Positions 49,144 to 58,918 of a stretch of DNA of 64,000 bases are shown here, in pieces (the first letter of the stretch is position 1; each line of letters opens with the position of its first letter). The DNA lies in assembly GCF_010728325.1 (NCBI RefSeq), contig NZ_AP022570.1, positions 558,001-622,000 of the forward strand, written 5' to 3'. The DNA is from Mycolicibacterium poriferae (lineage in GTDB: Bacteria > Actinomycetota > Actinomycetes > Mycobacteriales > Mycobacteriaceae). Under the pieces are notes generated by a model. It had not been told where the DNA came from, made no database searches, and saw only the letters and a program-made list of their open reading frames with translations. The translations under genes and the position numbers were made by a program.

Positions 49144-50544
49144 ATGTATTCGTCTACCAACGTCGTTTGCTCAAATCAACGTCCAGTGAACTCGCGCCGG
49201 TCTGCCGGCCGTCACCGCCGACGCGTCTGGCGTGGGCGCCGGGGAGCACTGGCCGCCACCTTGTCGACGTCGGCGGCACTGGCCCTGTCGTGGGCGCCGT
49301 CGGCACCCGCGGCCACGGTGCTGGTCGCCGAAGGCACCGCCCAACCTGCCGGAACGGCCCAGACCGCGTTCAGCGGGGCGTTCTGCGCCCACAACACGTG
49401 CCGTTCGATCAGGAATGCGCGTCACCCGTTCGGCGTCGCGATGGGGTCACAGCAGATGCAGGACGCCATCGACGCCACCAAGGGACCCCTCATCGTGATG
49501 GGGTTCTCCCTCGGCGCGGCGTCCGTGTACGACAGGATGCGGGCCTGGGAGGACGAACCGGACATCGCTCCCGACCTCGACCGGCTCAAACTGATCGTCA
49601 CGTTCGGAAACCCCGAGAACAAGTACGGCGGCGACGACCGCAAGAACTCCTACGCCGGCCTCCCCGAGGCGCAGCCCTACCAGCACCTCGACGTGGCAAT
49701 GCAGTACGACAGCGTCGCCGACCGGCCCACCCGATGGGGGTGGTACTCGATGATCAACCTGACATTCGCCCGCCATCTGGACTACTTCGATCCCATCGAC
49801 ATCAACGACCCGGACAACCTCGTCTATCAGGATGCCGACGGCAGCACCTACATGCTGATCCAGGCGGATGTGCTTCCGATGCTCAAGTGGATGGACTGGT
49901 TCACCACCGACGAACGCATGGCCGAACTCGACGCCAAGTACCGGCCGCTGGTCGAACGCGACTACGACCGGCCGGATTACATTCCGCAGGGCGAGGGCGC
50001 GGATTGGGGCAACGGCACTCCGCCGCCGACCGTGGAGGCCCACCCAGGCGGTGTGGATGACGCCGGGGCGGCCACACCGGTGGCTACGGGTAAGCCGGGC
50101 CGCACGGCCGACGACGCTCAATCCAACGGAACTGACCCCGACAGCGTGATCGGCGGCGGCATCGTCGGCGGGGGAAACGTCAACGGAGTTGCCGACGACG
50201 CACATGGCGCCGAGCATTCGGACAACCCAATCGCCGATGACGGGACCGTGATCGACGACGCAGACAACCCAAGCGTCGATGGCGAGGCCTCCGACGACCC
50301 AGACGCCGGAGGCCTCGACGATCTGGACGACAGCCTGACCGACGACCCGACCGTGACCGACGACGCCGCTGACGCGGACCTCTCCGAGGACGACGGCGAC
50401 GTTGCTGAGGCCGATGAGACCGCCGACGCCGACGAACCCGCGCCGGGGATCGACAGCGACGAGGATGAGGCGAACCGGGCCGAGCGGGAGACGCCCGCCT
50501 CCGCGCAGAGCGAGTCCGGGGACCCCGCCGGCGACCAGAGCTGA
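49144..50544 (+). CDS. Secreted PE-PPE-domain serine hydrolase with acidic tail, copy 1
   Basis: The 466-residue protein has a twin-arginine-like basic N-terminus and hydrophobic signal (RRGALAATLSTSAALALSWA). The PE-PPE domain (PF08237-type alpha/beta hydrolase) follows, with nucleophile motif GFSLG in IVMGFSLGAASVYDR and conserved VTFGNPENKYGGDD. The domain ends at YIPQGEGADWGNGTPPP. About 170 residues of Asp/Glu-rich disordered tail follow. No PE or PPE N-terminal domain is present. Members hydrolyse short-chain esters or act in cell-wall lipid assembly. ATG 49144 follows GGGGGAGGG. It is paralogous to the gene at 50880. Confidence 0.85.
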   Translation: MYSSTNVVCSNQRPVNSRRSAGRHRRRVWRGRRGALAATLSTSAALALSWAPSAPAATVLVAEGTAQPAGTAQTAFSGAFCAHNTCRSIRNARHPFGVAMGSQQMQDAIDATKGPLIVMGFSLGAASVYDRMRAWEDEPDIAPDLDRLKLIVTFGNPENKYGGDDRKNSYAGLPEAQPYQHLDVAMQYDSVADRPTRWGWYSMINLTFARHLDYFDPIDINDPDNLVYQDADGSTYMLIQADVLPMLKWMDWFTTDERMAELDAKYRPLVERDYDRPDYIPQGEGADWGNGTPPPTVEAHPGGVDDAGAATPVATGKPGRTADDAQSNGTDPDSVIGGGIVGGGNVNGVADDAHGAEHSDNPIADDGTVIDDADNPSVDGEASDDPDAGGLDDLDDSLTDDPTVTDDAADADLSEDDGDVAEADETADADEPAPGIDSDEDEANRAERETPASAQSESGDPAGDQS

Positions 50545-50879
50545 ATCAGGAGCGGCGGGCGCTGTCGCGAGGTGAGCCTGTCGGCGTCACAACTGCGTAA
50601 TGGCTGCGCCGGGTGAATTTGCTGACCCGATGGGTACGGTTGGGGAGGCTGGGAGTGACGGTGTCCCTGGTAGTCGCAAATGCCAGGTACCAACGGGTTA
50701 TTCCCTGCGCAAAGGGTGAGGTCGGTCCGATGTTTCAGCGAAGAGGACTCGGGCATGTACTTCGCCGCAAGCGGTAGCAGCACCACGCCTTGAACACTTG
50801 CGTCCAATCCCTTCTGGCTCAGTGACGATGCCGCGAAGGCGGTGGCGTGGTGCCCACCGATCGACTGGTCGAGGAACCC
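50545..50879. other. Intergenic gap between the two PE-PPE hydrolase genes
   Basis: This 335-bp stretch has no convincing coding sequence. It should contain the promoter of the second hydrolase gene, whose ATG is preceded by GAGGAA. I see no repeat or hairpin that stands out. Confidence 0.5.
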
Positions 50880-52157
50880 ATGAACTCTCATCGCCGGACT
50901 GGATATGTCGCCGGAATCGCCACGCTGTTGACGCCCTTCGCGGTTCCGTTTGCCGCGCCGCCCACCGCTGCGGCCGCGACCGCGTTGTTCGCCGAGGGTG
51001 CCACGCGGCAGAGCGGTGAAGCGCAGTCCGCCTTCGGTGGCGCGTTCTGCCAGGAGAACACCTGCCGGTCTCTGGGTCGGGGCACCATCACGCCGTCGGG
51101 TAGTGCCCGCCGCATTCAGGACGCGGTCGACTCGACCCCGGGCGAGATCATCGTGGCGGGCTATTCGGTGGGTGCCGCCGGGGTGTACAACCGGCTGCGG
51201 ACGTGGGAAGAGGATCCGACGCTGGCCCCTGACCCCGCGCGGGTGGTGCTGGTGGTCACGTTCGGCAATCCCGAGAACAAGTTCGGCGGCGACAATCGCC
51301 GGGTGCCAGGTACCGGCCTGCCGCAGACCCAGCCCTACGACCACCTCGACGTGGTGGCGCAGTACGACAGCGTCGCCGACAGCCCGACGCGGTTCGGCTT
51401 CTACTCCGCGGTCAACTCCCTGTTCTCGAACCGGCATTTCGCCTACTTCGAGGGTCTCGACGTCAACGATCCGGACAACCTGGTGTACCAGGAGGGCAAC
51501 ACCACCTACATGCTGATCCCGGCCGAGACGTTGCCGATGGTCAGCTGGCTCGCGCCGTTCGTGTCCGACGAGCGCCTGGCCGAACTCGACGCCAGGTACC
51601 GGCCGCTGGTCGAGCGCGATTACGACCGTCCGGCCTACATACCGCAGGGGGAGGGTGCGGACTGGGGCAACGGGACCCCGCCGCCCAGCCTGCAGGATCC
51701 CGGGGCGGAGCAGCCCGTGCCGGATCAGACGTCGACGGAGACGGTGGAGCGCGAGTCGCAGTCGGCCGGACGGGTCGCGGGAGCCGACGAGACGCCAGCT
51801 GAGGAGTCTGCTGGTGCCGAGTTCGTGAGCGTGAGCGAGTCGGCGCAAGCCGCACCCGCCGTCGACGACGTGCCGACCTCCGTTGCCGGTGACGAAGGCA
51901 GCGACATCGACGAGACAGACCTCGAGGCGGAGGTCGAGACCGAGGAGACCGCGTCCGATCAGAGCGCCGCTTACGGCACGAGCGAGACGCGCGCCACGAA
52001 CGAGTCCGACGACGCCGAAGAGTCCGCCGATGCCGAAGAGGCCGACAGCGCTGAAGGCTCGGATGACGCCACCGGCAGCGACAAGACCGGCAGCGACAAG
52101 ACCGACAGCGACAAGGCCAGCAGCGACTCGGGCGGTAGCGCCAAGACCGGCGACTGA
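50880..52157 (+). CDS. Secreted PE-PPE-domain serine hydrolase with acidic tail, copy 2
   Basis: The 425-residue protein starts with a signal sequence (VAGIATLLTPFAVPFAAPPT). The PE-PPE domain has nucleophile motif GYSVG in IIVAGYSVGAAGVYNRL. The same landmarks as copy 1 appear: TFGNPENKFGGD, YFEGLDVNDPDNLVYQ and YIPQGEGADWGNGTPPP. The tail is Glu/Asp/Ser-rich and ends with SDKTG-type short repeats (about 52075-52140). The two catalytic domains are clearly paralogous while tails differ, so the tail diverged faster after a tandem duplication. ATG 50880 is chosen over GTG 50847. Confidence 0.85.
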   Translation: MNSHRRTGYVAGIATLLTPFAVPFAAPPTAAAATALFAEGATRQSGEAQSAFGGAFCQENTCRSLGRGTITPSGSARRIQDAVDSTPGEIIVAGYSVGAAGVYNRLRTWEEDPTLAPDPARVVLVVTFGNPENKFGGDNRRVPGTGLPQTQPYDHLDVVAQYDSVADSPTRFGFYSAVNSLFSNRHFAYFEGLDVNDPDNLVYQEGNTTYMLIPAETLPMVSWLAPFVSDERLAELDARYRPLVERDYDRPAYIPQGEGADWGNGTPPPSLQDPGAEQPVPDQTSTETVERESQSAGRVAGADETPAEESAGAEFVSVSESAQAAPAVDDVPTSVAGDEGSDIDETDLEAEVETEETASDQSAAYGTSETRATNESDDAEESADAEEADSAEGSDDATGSDKTGSDKTDSDKASSDSGGSAKTGD

Positions 52158-52201
52158 ACCCGCCGCCCGCGAAGCCTCAAACCGGGCGGTAACCTGTGAC
52201 G

Positions 52202-52906
52202 ATGCAGGTGTTGGTCGTCGACAACTACGACAGCTTCGTGTTCAACCTGGTCCAGTATCTGGGCCAGCTCGGGGTGGACGCGCAGGTGTGGCGTAACGAC
52301 GACGACCGCCTGGGCACCCCCTCCGACATCGCCGCTGCAGCCACCGAGTTCGACGGGGTGTTGCTCAGCCCCGGACCGGGCACCCCGGAGCGCGCCGGCG
52401 CGTCGATTCCGCTGGTCCACGCCTGCGCGGCCGCCCGCACCCCGCTGCTGGGCGTCTGCCTGGGACATCAGGCGATCGGGGTGGCGTTCGGAGGGACGGT
52501 CGACCGGGCACCGGAACTGTTGCACGGCAAGACCAGCGTGGTGCACCACAACAACCAGGGCGTGCTCGCGGGCCTGCCGGACCCGTTCGTCGCCACCCGC
52601 TACCACTCGCTGACGATCCTGCCCGACACGGTTCCGCCGGAACTCGAGGTCATCGCCCGCACCGTCCGCGGCGAACCAGGTGCTGGGATGGACGGCGGCA
52701 ATGTGATCATGGCGGTTCGCCACGACGAGCTGCCGATTCACGGCGTGCAGTTCCACCCCGAATCGATCCTCACCCAGGGGGGGCACCGCATGCTGGCGAA
52801 CTGGCTGGGCTTCTGCGGAGCTGCGCCGGCCGAGGCACTGGTCCGCGCGCTCGAGGAGGAAGTCGCCGGCGCCGTCGCCGCGGCTACGACGCGAAGTTCA
52901 GCGTGA
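52202..52906 (+). CDS. trpG: Glutamine amidotransferase, anthranilate/aminodeoxychorismate synthase component II
   Basis: This protein of about 234 residues supplies ammonia from glutamine for anthranilate or p-aminobenzoate synthesis. The class I triad is clear: nucleophile Cys in LLGVCLGHQAIG, and His-Glu in GVQFHPESILTQGG. The start reads MQVLVVDNYDSFVFNLVQYL. ATG 52202 gives the canonical N-terminus; GTG 52196 has better ribosome-binding spacing and would add two residues. The partner subunit gene is not in the window, so trp versus pab use is undecided. The last 23 bp overlap the convergent pknB end. Confidence 0.93.
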   Translation: MQVLVVDNYDSFVFNLVQYLGQLGVDAQVWRNDDDRLGTPSDIAAAATEFDGVLLSPGPGTPERAGASIPLVHACAAARTPLLGVCLGHQAIGVAFGGTVDRAPELLHGKTSVVHHNNQGVLAGLPDPFVATRYHSLTILPDTVPPELEVIARTVRGEPGAGMDGGNVIMAVRHDELPIHGVQFHPESILTQGGHRMLANWLGFCGAAPAEALVRALEEEVAGAVAAATTRSSA

Positions 52907-54761
52907 TCCTCGATCCGTAGGTGACCCCCGTGCCCGGTGCCGGGCTCTGGTTCACCACCGCGTTGGTCCGTTGCCCGCTGTTCTGTACGTCGGCGCCCTT
53001 GTCCAGTACCCCGGTCCAGCCCAGCGCCCGCAGCCGCGGCTCGGCGTCGGTCCAGAACATTCCGGTCAGGTCGGGCATCACGAACTGGTTGCCGCGTGAG
53101 ACCTGGATCTGGATGACGGTGTCCTGCGGAACCGTCTGCCCGGCGGCGGGGTCCAAGCCGACCACCAGACCCGCTGAGGTGGTGCTGTCCACCTGGACCG
53201 GCACCGTGTTGAGGAAGCCCGAGGCCGTCAAGACCTCCTGGCAGGTCTGCTGAGTCTGGCCGACGCAGTCGGGCACGACGGCGGTGGCCGGGCCGCGGCC
53301 GACGACGATGGTGATCTCGTTGGTGATCGCCGAGGTCTGATTGGCCGGCGGCAGCGTGGAGAGCACCCGGTCCTTCTGCTCGGGGGTGGACTCGGACGTC
53401 GTCTGCCGGAACCGTTCGAAGCCGGCGTCGGTGAGTTCCTCCACCGCCTGGCCGTAGGTCAGGCCGGAGACGTCGGGCACCTCGCGCTGCTCGGGTCCGG
53501 TCGAGACGTTGACGGTGATCTCGTCGCCCGCCGCGACCGAGCTGTCGGCCTCCGGGTCGGTGCTGATGACGTGGTCTGGAGGCACCTCGGAGTCGGGCTG
53601 CTGCTGGGTGCGGATGGAGAAACCCCGGTTCTGCAGCGCCGCGATCGCGTCGGCGGAGACCTGCCCGCTGACGTCGGGCACCTGCACCTCGCGGGTGTCG
53701 CCGCCGAACATGTTGATGCCCACCGTGACCAGCACCGTCAACACCGCCAGCACCGCCACCGCGACCACCCAGCGGGCGACCGAGCCGCTGCGCGGCCGCT
53801 CCACGTACCGCGGCTGGTGCCCGCCGACGGGGTTGATCGGTTCGGTGCGGTCCGAGGGCGCCGGCGCGGCCAGCATCGAGGTCCGCTCGGCGTCGGTGAA
53901 GATCTTCGGGGCGTCCGGTGTCTCGCCGCTGTGCACCCTGACCAGATCGGCGCGCATCTCCGCGGCGGTCTGGTAGCGGTTGTCGGGGTTCTTGGCCAGC
54001 GCCTTGAGCACCACCGCGTCCAGGTCGGGGGAGATGTCGCCGTTGCGGGTCGACGGCGGCACCGGATCCTCGCGGACATGCTGGTAGGCGACCGCGACCG
54101 GCGAATCCCCGACGAAGGGCGGTTCCCCGGTGAGCACCTCGTAGAGCACACAGCCCAGCGAGTACACGTCCGAGCGGGCGTCGACCTTGTTGCCGCGAGC
54201 CTGCTCCGGCGAGAGGTACTGCGCGGTGCCGATCACCGCGGCGGTCTGGGTGACGGGGTTGCCGGCGTCGGCGAGCGCGCGGGCGATGCCGAAGTCCATC
54301 ACCTTCACCGCGCCCGACTTGCTGATCATGATGTTCGCGGGTTTGACGTCGCGGTGGATGATGCCGTGCTGGTGGCTGAAGTTCAGGGCCTGGCAGGCGT
54401 CGGCGATGACCTCGATGGCCCGCTGAGCCGGCATCGGACCCTCGGTGTGCACGATGTCGCGCAGCGTCACACCCTCGACGTACTCCATCACGATGTAGGG
54501 CAGCGGCCCGGTGGGCGTCTCGGCCTCTCCGGTGTCGTACACCGCGACGATGGCCGGGTGGTTCAGCGCCGCCGCGTTCTGCGCTTCGCGGCGGAACCGC
54601 AGATAGAAGCTCGGGTCGCGCGCCAGGTCGGCGCGCAGCACCTTGATCGCGACGTCGCGGTGCAACCGCAGGTCGCGTGCCAGGTGGACTTCGGACATGC
54701 CGCCGAAGCCGAGGATCTCACCGAGTTCGTACCGGTCGGAGAGGTGCTGGGGGGTCGTCAT
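52884..54761 (-). CDS. pknB: Serine/threonine protein kinase PknB with four PASTA domains
   Basis: This 625-residue receptor kinase controls cell-wall synthesis and division. The kinase domain (1-280) has [14 protein letters not shown], Lys in VAIKVLRAD, catalytic HRDVKPANI and DFG in [10 protein letters not shown]. The activation loop is [17 protein letters not shown] with the two autophosphorylated Thr. One membrane helix ([20 protein letters not shown]) leads to four PASTA repeats ([44 protein letters not shown]), which sense muropeptides and lipid II. CwlM, MurJ and FhaA encoded nearby are known substrates or partners. It overlaps pknA by 4 bp. Confidence 0.97.
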   Translation of the reverse strand: MTTPQHLSDRYELGEILGFGGMSEVHLARDLRLHRDVAIKVLRADLARDPSFYLRFRREAQNAAALNHPAIVAVYDTGEAETPTGPLPYIVMEYVEGVTLRDIVHTEGPMPAQRAIEVIADACQALNFSHQHGIIHRDVKPANIMISKSGAVKVMDFGIARALADAGNPVTQTAAVIGTAQYLSPEQARGNKVDARSDVYSLGCVLYEVLTGEPPFVGDSPVAVAYQHVREDPVPPSTRNGDISPDLDAVVLKALAKNPDNRYQTAAEMRADLVRVHSGETPDAPKIFTDAERTSMLAAPAPSDRTEPINPVGGHQPRYVERPRSGSVARWVVAVAVLAVLTVLVTVGINMFGGDTREVQVPDVSGQVSADAIAALQNRGFSIRTQQQPDSEVPPDHVISTDPEADSSVAAGDEITVNVSTGPEQREVPDVSGLTYGQAVEELTDAGFERFRQTTSESTPEQKDRVLSTLPPANQTSAITNEITIVVGRGPATAVVPDCVGQTQQTCQEVLTASGFLNTVPVQVDSTTSAGLVVGLDPAAGQTVPQDTVIQIQVSRGNQFVMPDLTGMFWTDAEPRLRALGWTGVLDKGADVQNSGQRTNAVVNQSPAPGTGVTYGSRITLNFAS

Positions 54762-56017
54762 CGCAACATCTGTTCTGAGGCGTCCAACATCGACGTCGGG
54801 GGTCCGACGTCGTCAAGCGGGCGGGATACCCGGTATCCCTGAAATCCATGATCGCCGAAGCGCGCGGGTGCGGCCGCCGGCGACTCCGCCGGTGTCGTCT
54901 GTGACGTCTCGTCGCCGCTCGGGGCGCGGTCCTGCCGGTCCTGGGCGTTGAGCACGATCAGGATCGCGATGACGATCGCCAGGGCACCGAGCACCCCGGC
55001 CGCCCACAGCAGCGCGCGCTGGCCTGACGAGAAGGTGCGGCGGGCCGGCGGCGCTGGGCGGTGACTGCCGGTGGCGCGGGCGCGTGGCGGCGGTGCGGGG
55101 ACGGCGCGGGCCTGGGTGGCCGACGGGACCGCCGTCGGTGCCGCCCGGCCGATCGACGGCGCGGCGTTGGGCCGCGGTGGCCGGCGGCCGGCTCGCACCG
55201 CGGCGACCGCGTCGGCGAACGGGCCTCCGGACTTGTACCGCATGCCCGGGTTCTTCACGAGGGTGATCTCGATCAGCTCACGCACGTTGGGTGGCAGGTC
55301 GGCCGGCAGCGGGGGAGGGTTCTCCTTGATGTGCTTCATCGCCACGGTCAGTGCGCCGTCGCCGGTGAACGGCCGCTTGCCCGACACCGCCTCGTAGCCG
55401 ACCACGCCGAGTGAGTACACGTCGCTGGCGGCGGTGGCGTCATGGCCCAGGGCCTGCTCGGGGGCGATGTACTGGGCGGTGCCCATGACCATGCCGGTCT
55501 GGGTGACCGGTGCCGCGTCGACGGCCTTGGCGATACCGAAGTCGGTCAGCTTGACCTGCCCGGTGGGGGTGATCAGGATGTTGCCCGGCTTGACGTCGCG
55601 GTGCACCAGCCCGGCGGTGTGGGCGACCTGCAATGCCCGGCCGGTCTGTTCGAGCATGTCCAAGGCGTGCCGCAGCGACAGCCGCCCGGTGCGCTTGAGC
55701 ACCGAGTTCAGCGGCTCACCGTTGACCAGCTCCATCACCAGGTAGGCGGTGCGGCCCTCGCCGTCGATGTCGGTCTCGCCGTAGTCGTACACCCCGGCGA
55801 TGCCCGGGTGGTTGAGCATCGCCACGGTGCGGGCCTCGGCGCGGAACCGTTCCACGAATTCGGCGTCGGTGGAGTACTCGGCCTTCAGCACCTTGATGGC
55901 GACCCGGCGACCCAGCCGGGAGTCCACACCTTCCCAGACCTGGCCCATGCCGCCCGTGGCGATCAGCCTCTGCAGCCGGTAACGCCCGGACAGCGTGACA
56001 CCCACGCGCGGACTCAT
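54758..56017 (-). CDS. pknA: Serine/threonine protein kinase PknA
   Basis: This 419-residue membrane kinase affects cell shape. It has [14 protein letters not shown], Lys in [19 protein letters not shown] and [10 protein letters not shown]. The activation loop is [18 protein letters not shown] Pro/Ala/Arg-rich linker leads to one membrane helix ([20 protein letters not shown]) and a short outer tail without PASTA domains. ATG 56017 is chosen; the frame extends to 56194 over pbpA sequence with no kinase similarity. Its stop overlaps the pknB ATG. Confidence 0.96.
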   Translation of the reverse strand: MSPRVGVTLSGRYRLQRLIATGGMGQVWEGVDSRLGRRVAIKVLKAEYSTDAEFVERFRAEARTVAMLNHPGIAGVYDYGETDIDGEGRTAYLVMELVNGEPLNSVLKRTGRLSLRHALDMLEQTGRALQVAHTAGLVHRDVKPGNILITPTGQVKLTDFGIAKAVDAAPVTQTGMVMGTAQYIAPEQALGHDATAASDVYSLGVVGYEAVSGKRPFTGDGALTVAMKHIKENPPPLPADLPPNVRELIEITLVKNPGMRYKSGGPFADAVAAVRAGRRPPRPNAAPSIGRAAPTAVPSATQARAVPAPPPRARATGSHRPAPPARRTFSSGQRALLWAAGVLGALAIVIAILIVLNAQDRQDRAPSGDETSQTTPAESPAAAPARFGDHGFQGYRVSRPLDDVGPPTSMLDASEQMLR

Positions 56018-56036
56018 GTCGCGACCTCCGCGCGCC

Positions 56037-57512
56037 TCATGCGCCCTCCCGCAATGCGGCGGCGATGGTGGCGCGCCCGATGGGGGCGGCGAGCGCACCA
56101 CCGGTGGCGGACAGGTGGTTCCCACCGTTCTCCACCAGCACCGCGACGGCGACCTTGGGGGCCTGCGCGGGCGCAAAAGCGATGTACCAGGCATGCGGAG
56201 GCGTGTTGCGCGGATCCGTACCGTGCTCCGCAGTGCCGGTCTTGGATGCGATCTGCACGCCGGCGATGGCTCCCTTCTGCTGAGTCACCTGCTCGGCGGC
56301 GACCATCAAGTCCGTAAGTGTATCCGCGACACCCTCGGAGACCGCTCGCCGCTCTTCCGTCGGCTCTGTGGTGGCGATCGTCGCGAGGTCGGGTCCGCGC
56401 AGGCTCTCGACCAGATACGGGCGCATCGTGACCCCGTCGTTGGCGACCGTCGCAGCGACCATCGCGTTCTGCAGCGGCGTCAGCGCGACATCCTTCTGGC
56501 CGATGCTCGTCATGCCCAGCGCCGCCGCGTCGGGGATCGGGCCGATGGTGGACTCGGCGACCTGCAGCGGAATCGGCGGCGGCTCGACGTCGACGCCGAA
56601 GGAACGGGCCGTGCTGCGCAGCGCGTCGGCTCCGGTGTCAATGCCCAGCTGGACGAACGCGGTGTTGCACGAGTGTGCGAATGCATAAGCGAGCGTCGCG
56701 GTTTCGGCGCCGCCGCAGGGCCGGCCACCGAAGTTCTCCAGCGTGGCGGTGCTGTCGGGCAGCGGGATCGCCGACTGCGCGGTCACCTGCGTGTCGGGGG
56801 TGGCGCCGGCCTGCAGCGCGGCGGCCGTCGTCAGCACCTTGAACGTCGACCCGGGCGGGTAGGTCTCGGAGATCGCACGGTTGAGCAGTGGTGAGTCCGC
56901 CTCGTCACGCAACCGCTGCCAGGCCTCGGTCTGCTCGGCGAGGTCGTGGGTGGCCAGCAGGTTGGGGTCATACGACGGCGAGGACACCAGAGCCAGGATC
57001 TTGCCGGTGGACGGTTCGAGCGCCACCACCGAGCCTTGGCACGGTCCGGAACACCCCTCCTGCATCGCGTCCCAGGCGGCCTGCTGCACCTCCGGGTTGA
57101 TGGTGGTGTCCACGTTGCCGCCGCGGGGATCGCGGCCGGTGAAGAAGTCGGCCAGGCGGCGGGCGAACAGCCGCTGATCGGACCCGTTGAGAATCGAGTC
57201 CTCGGCGCGTTCCAGCCCGGTGCTCGAGTAGCTCAGCGAATAGAACCCGGTCACCGGGGCGTAGACCAGCGGATCCGGGTAGACCCGCAGGAACCGGAAC
57301 CGTCCGCCGGTGGACACCGAGTAGGCCAGCAGCTGGCCCCCGGCGGTGATCTGGCCGCGCTGGCGGGAGTACTCGTCGAGCAGCACCCGCTGGTTGCGGG
57401 GGTCCGAACGCAGGCTGTTGGCGGTGAAGACCTGGGTGAAGGTGGCGTTGGCCAGCAACAGCACGACCAGGCCCATGATCATCACCGAGATCCGGCGCAG
57501 CGAGGTGTTCAT
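56037..57512 (-). CDS. pbpA: Penicillin-binding protein A (class B transpeptidase)
   Basis: This 491-residue transpeptidase has an N-terminal membrane anchor ([20 protein letters not shown]). The catalytic motifs are SxxK in [15 protein letters not shown], SxN in [12 protein letters not shown] and KTG in [11 protein letters not shown]. It crosslinks peptidoglycan at the division site and is known as a PknB substrate in M. tuberculosis. The frame is open to 57662, but ATG 57512 overlaps the rodA stop by 4 bp (ATGA) and is preferred. It ends 19 bp before pknA starts. Confidence 0.96.
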   Translation of the reverse strand: MNTSLRRISVMIMGLVVLLLANATFTQVFTANSLRSDPRNQRVLLDEYSRQRGQITAGGQLLAYSVSTGGRFRFLRVYPDPLVYAPVTGFYSLSYSSTGLERAEDSILNGSDQRLFARRLADFFTGRDPRGGNVDTTINPEVQQAAWDAMQEGCSGPCQGSVVALEPSTGKILALVSSPSYDPNLLATHDLAEQTEAWQRLRDEADSPLLNRAISETYPPGSTFKVLTTAAALQAGATPDTQVTAQSAIPLPDSTATLENFGGRPCGGAETATLAYAFAHSCNTAFVQLGIDTGADALRSTARSFGVDVEPPPIPLQVAESTIGPIPDAAALGMTSIGQKDVALTPLQNAMVAATVANDGVTMRPYLVESLRGPDLATIATTEPTEERRAVSEGVADTLTDLMVAAEQVTQQKGAIAGVQIASKTGTAEHGTDPRNTPPHAWYIAFAPAQAPKVAVAVLVENGGNHLSATGGALAAPIGRATIAAALREGA

Positions 57513-58918
57513 ACCTTCTCGATCACCTCGGTGCTGGCGGCTGCGATGGGCCCACCGGGTGAGGTGCTGCCGATGGGGCGGCGCGCGGCATGGGAGATGC
57601 GGACCAGGATCGCCAGCAGCAGATAGTTGGCCACCAGCGAGGACCCGCCGTAGGACAGCCACGGGGTAGTGAGCCCGGTCAGCGGGATCAGGTTGGTGAC
57701 ACCGCCGACGACGATGAACAGCTGGATGGCCAGCGTCGCGGCCAGCCCTGCGGCCAGCAGCTTGCCGAAGCTGTCCCGCACGGCGATCGCGGTGCGCAGG
57801 CCGCGGATGATCAGGATCGTGTAGAGCATCAGCACCGCGGCCAGGCCGACCAGCCCGAGCTCCTCACCGACGGCGGCGATGATGAAGTCGGTGGAGGCGG
57901 CCGGGATCGTGCCCGGCTGGCCGTTGCCCAGACCGGTGCCGAAGATGCCGCCGGTGGCGAAGCTGAACAGCGACTGCACCATCTGATAGCCGGCCCCGTC
58001 CGGGTCGGCGAACGGGTCCCACCACGTCTGCACCCGCACCCGGACGTGGTCGAACGCGTAGTAGGCGACGACGCTGGCCACGGCGAACAACCCCAAACCG
58101 AGCACCACCCAGCTGAACCGTTCGGTGGCGATGTACACCATCACCAGAAACGACGCGTACAGCAGCAGCGACGTGCCGAGATCCTTCTCGAAGATCATCA
58201 CCCCGATGGAGGCGATCCAGGCAGCCAGCAGCGGCGCCAGGTCGCGCGGCCGCGGCAGGTCCATCCCCAGCACGTGCTTGCCCGCGCTGGTGAACAGGTT
58301 GCGTTTGGACACCAGCACCGAGGCGAAGAACACGAGCAGCAGGATCTTGGAGAACTCGGCGGGCTGAATCGAGAAGCCGGGGAACTGGATCCAGATCTTC
58401 GCGCCGTTCTGCTCGGACATCGACCGGGGCAGCACGGCCGGGATCGCCAGCAGAATCAGCCCGGTCAGCCCGCACAGATAGCCGTAGCGCGACAGCATCC
58501 GGTGGTCGCGCAGCAGGATCACCACCGCCGAGAAGCCCAGCACCCCGACCAGGGTCCACAACATCTGCTGGTTGGCGGTACCGCCGAAGCCCTGCGCGCG
58601 ATTCTCCTCCGCGGCCAGGTCCAGGCGGTGGATCATCACCAGACCCAACCCGTTGAGCAGCGCGACCACGGGCAGCAGCAACGGGTCGGCGTAGGGCGCG
58701 AAACGGCGCACCGCCAGGTGCGCGCCGGCGAACAGCGCCAGGTAGGCGACCGTGTACTGGGCGAGGTCCCAGTGCAGGCCCTGCTCCTGGTTGGCCTCGA
58801 CGAGCAGCAGCGCAACTGTGGTGATCACGGCGGCGAAGCCGAGCAGGAACAGCTCGGCGTTGCGCCGGTTCGGCAGCGGGGGTGCCACCGCAACCGGAGA
58901 TTGCGGTTGGGTGCTCAT
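57509..58918 (-). CDS. rodA: RodA/FtsW-type SEDS peptidoglycan glycosyltransferase
   Basis: This 469-residue polytopic membrane protein of the SEDS family polymerises lipid II. Typical segments are GAKIWIQFPGFSIQPAEFSK and FEKDLGTSLLLYASFLVMVY, then NLIPLTGLTTPWLSYGGSSL near the end. It pairs with the class B PBP encoded by the overlapping pbpA gene, forming a SEDS-bPBP synthase. Both ends overlap neighbours by 4 bp (pstP upstream, pbpA downstream). Confidence 0.96.
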   Translation of the reverse strand: MSTQPQSPVAVAPPLPNRRNAELFLLGFAAVITTVALLLVEANQEQGLHWDLAQYTVAYLALFAGAHLAVRRFAPYADPLLLPVVALLNGLGLVMIHRLDLAAEENRAQGFGGTANQQMLWTLVGVLGFSAVVILLRDHRMLSRYGYLCGLTGLILLAIPAVLPRSMSEQNGAKIWIQFPGFSIQPAEFSKILLLVFFASVLVSKRNLFTSAGKHVLGMDLPRPRDLAPLLAAWIASIGVMIFEKDLGTSLLLYASFLVMVYIATERFSWVVLGLGLFAVASVVAYYAFDHVRVRVQTWWDPFADPDGAGYQMVQSLFSFATGGIFGTGLGNGQPGTIPAASTDFIIAAVGEELGLVGLAAVLMLYTILIIRGLRTAIAVRDSFGKLLAAGLAATLAIQLFIVVGGVTNLIPLTGLTTPWLSYGGSSLVANYLLLAILVRISHAARRPIGSTSPGGPIAAASTEVIEKV

